Source: Clostridiaceae bacterium (GTDB taxonomy: Bacteria > Bacillota > Clostridia > Acetivibrionales > DTU013). From it: a stretch of DNA of 5,801 nt. The first letter of the stretch is position 1, and each line of letters starts with the position of its first letter. Positions 5,226-5,801 of this stretch are shown here, piece by piece. Both the position numbers and the translations under genes were made by a program. Location of the stretch: the NCBI GenBank assembly GCA_012799845.1, contig JAAZKL010000216.1, positions 1 to 5,801 of the forward strand. The letters run 5' to 3'. Under the pieces are notes generated by a model, which worked only from the letters and a program-made list of their open reading frames with translations, did not search any database and was not told the origin of the DNA.

Positions 5226-5801
5226 CTATGCCGCATTTGTCAGCATGGTTTCTATAAAGATACCGTATCCCCTCGTCGGGTCGTTTACCAGCACATGCGT
5301 CACTGCTCCCACTATCTTGCCGTCCTGGATCACAGGGCTTCCCGACATTCCCTGGACAATGCCTCCTGTTGCACCCAGCAGCCTTTCATCAGTGATTTTG
5401 ATTATCATCCCCTTTGAACCATTGAGGTTTTGCCTCGATACCTTCTGGATAACGATATCATATTCCTCGATATTCTTTCCGTCTATATTCGATAGTATGG
5501 TAGCCGGGCCTTCCCTGATATTTGCCCTCACTCCCACAGGATATGTCCTCCCCTTTATCCTCTGTATGGCGTGCCTGTCAAGCCTGCCGTATATGCCCAC
5601 CTCGGTGTTGGACTCTATCGTCCCCAGGTGCCTCCCTTCAGAAAACACTCCCTTCAATTCCCCGGGAACGCCGGATCTGCTCATCTTTACACCTAATATG
5701 TCAGATTCCAGTATCTCTCCCGATTTTACCGACATCAGCATCCCTGTGTCGATATCTGTGATACCGTGGCCCAAAGCACCGAATTTTCCGGTATTTGCGT
5801 C
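5226..5801 (-). CDS. spoIVB: SpoIVB, sporulation serine peptidase (family S55), 5' part outside window
   Basis: The frame is open from the right edge to a TAG at 5226, giving the C-terminal 191 residues. SpoIVB is secreted by the forespore into the intermembrane space and cleaves SpoIVFA, allowing SpoIVFB to process pro-sigma-K. The visible part is the S55 peptidase domain. It starts in FGALGHGITDIDTG, whose His is the catalytic histidine, and continues to TGGIVQGMSGSPVIQDGK, whose GMSGS motif holds the catalytic serine, and AVTHVLVNDPTRGYGIFIE. The third catalytic residue is probably the Asp in KITDERLLG. The N-terminal membrane anchor and PDZ domain expected of the family lie outside the window. 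The C-terminus ends soon after the YGIFIE segment and seems somewhat shorter than in Bacillus. It lies 231 bases upstream of spo0A on the same strand. No clear terminator lies between them, so some read-through into spo0A is possible. Confidence 0.97.
   Translation of the reverse strand, partial: DANTGKFGALGHGITDIDTGMLMSVKSGEILESDILGVKMSRSGVPGELKGVFSEGRHLGTIESNTEVGIYGRLDRHAIQRIKGRTYPVGVRANIREGPATILSNIDGKNIEEYDIVIQKVSRQNLNGSKGMIIKITDERLLGATGGIVQGMSGSPVIQDGKIVGAVTHVLVNDPTRGYGIFIETMLTNAA

Noticed and set aside
5233..5241. TTTGTCAG at the end of spoIVB as another 0A box
   Set aside because: It matches only the first half of the consensus and lies within coding sequence.
5221..5258. Plus-strand GGAGG followed by ATG at the end of spoIVB, suggesting a small peptide gene
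   Set aside because: The frame stops after nine codons and lies opposite the spoIVB 3' end; probably chance.

Overview
The window looks like chromosomal DNA of an endospore-forming anaerobic Firmicute (Clostridia-like). The main reasons are an unmistakable spo0A with spoIVB directly upstream, a pairing conserved in spore formers, together with consensus-type sigma-A promoters, strong GGAGG-type ribosome binding sites, AT-rich gaps and mid-range base composition in the genes. The genus cannot be fixed from the sequence. There are no RNA genes, mobile elements or CRISPR arrays.

Layout, left to right. On the minus strand (1-2227) lies a two-gene unit: a PLP enzyme of the methionine gamma-lyase / 'aluminium resistance' family (935-2227), followed after 5 bases by a membrane-anchored HlyD-like protein that runs off the left edge. 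A 200-base divergent promoter region (2228-2431) separates this unit from a plus-strand RluA-type pseudouridine synthase (2432-3346). Seventy bases on, with its own promoter and an overlapping dyad, is a small MerR-type protein with a coiled coil and a basic, possibly amphipathic tail (3417-3992). A probably bidirectional terminator (4124-4157) lies between it and the convergent spo0A (4191-4994, minus). Upstream of spo0A is a 231-base control region (4995-5225) with a near-consensus sigma-A promoter, a weaker second one, a possible sigma-H promoter, a near-consensus 0A box and short phased repeats. The 3' part of spoIVB (5226-5801, minus) runs off the right edge.

How the genes work together: SpoIVB (the late forespore signalling protease) and Spo0A (the master response regulator of sporulation entry) form the sporulation block. 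The RluA enzyme acts in RNA modification. The MerR-like protein may regulate its own promoter, and a structural, RacA-like role is possible but unproven. The PLP enzyme and HlyD-like protein are probably co-transcribed; why they are paired is not evident.

Most of the window is ordinary clostridial chromosome. The points most worth a second look are the MerR-like protein with its unusual tail and promoter dyad, the spo0A control region, the non-ATG start of spo0A, and the nearly leaderless rluA-type gene with stacked start codons. I do not see a convincing new multi-gene system.
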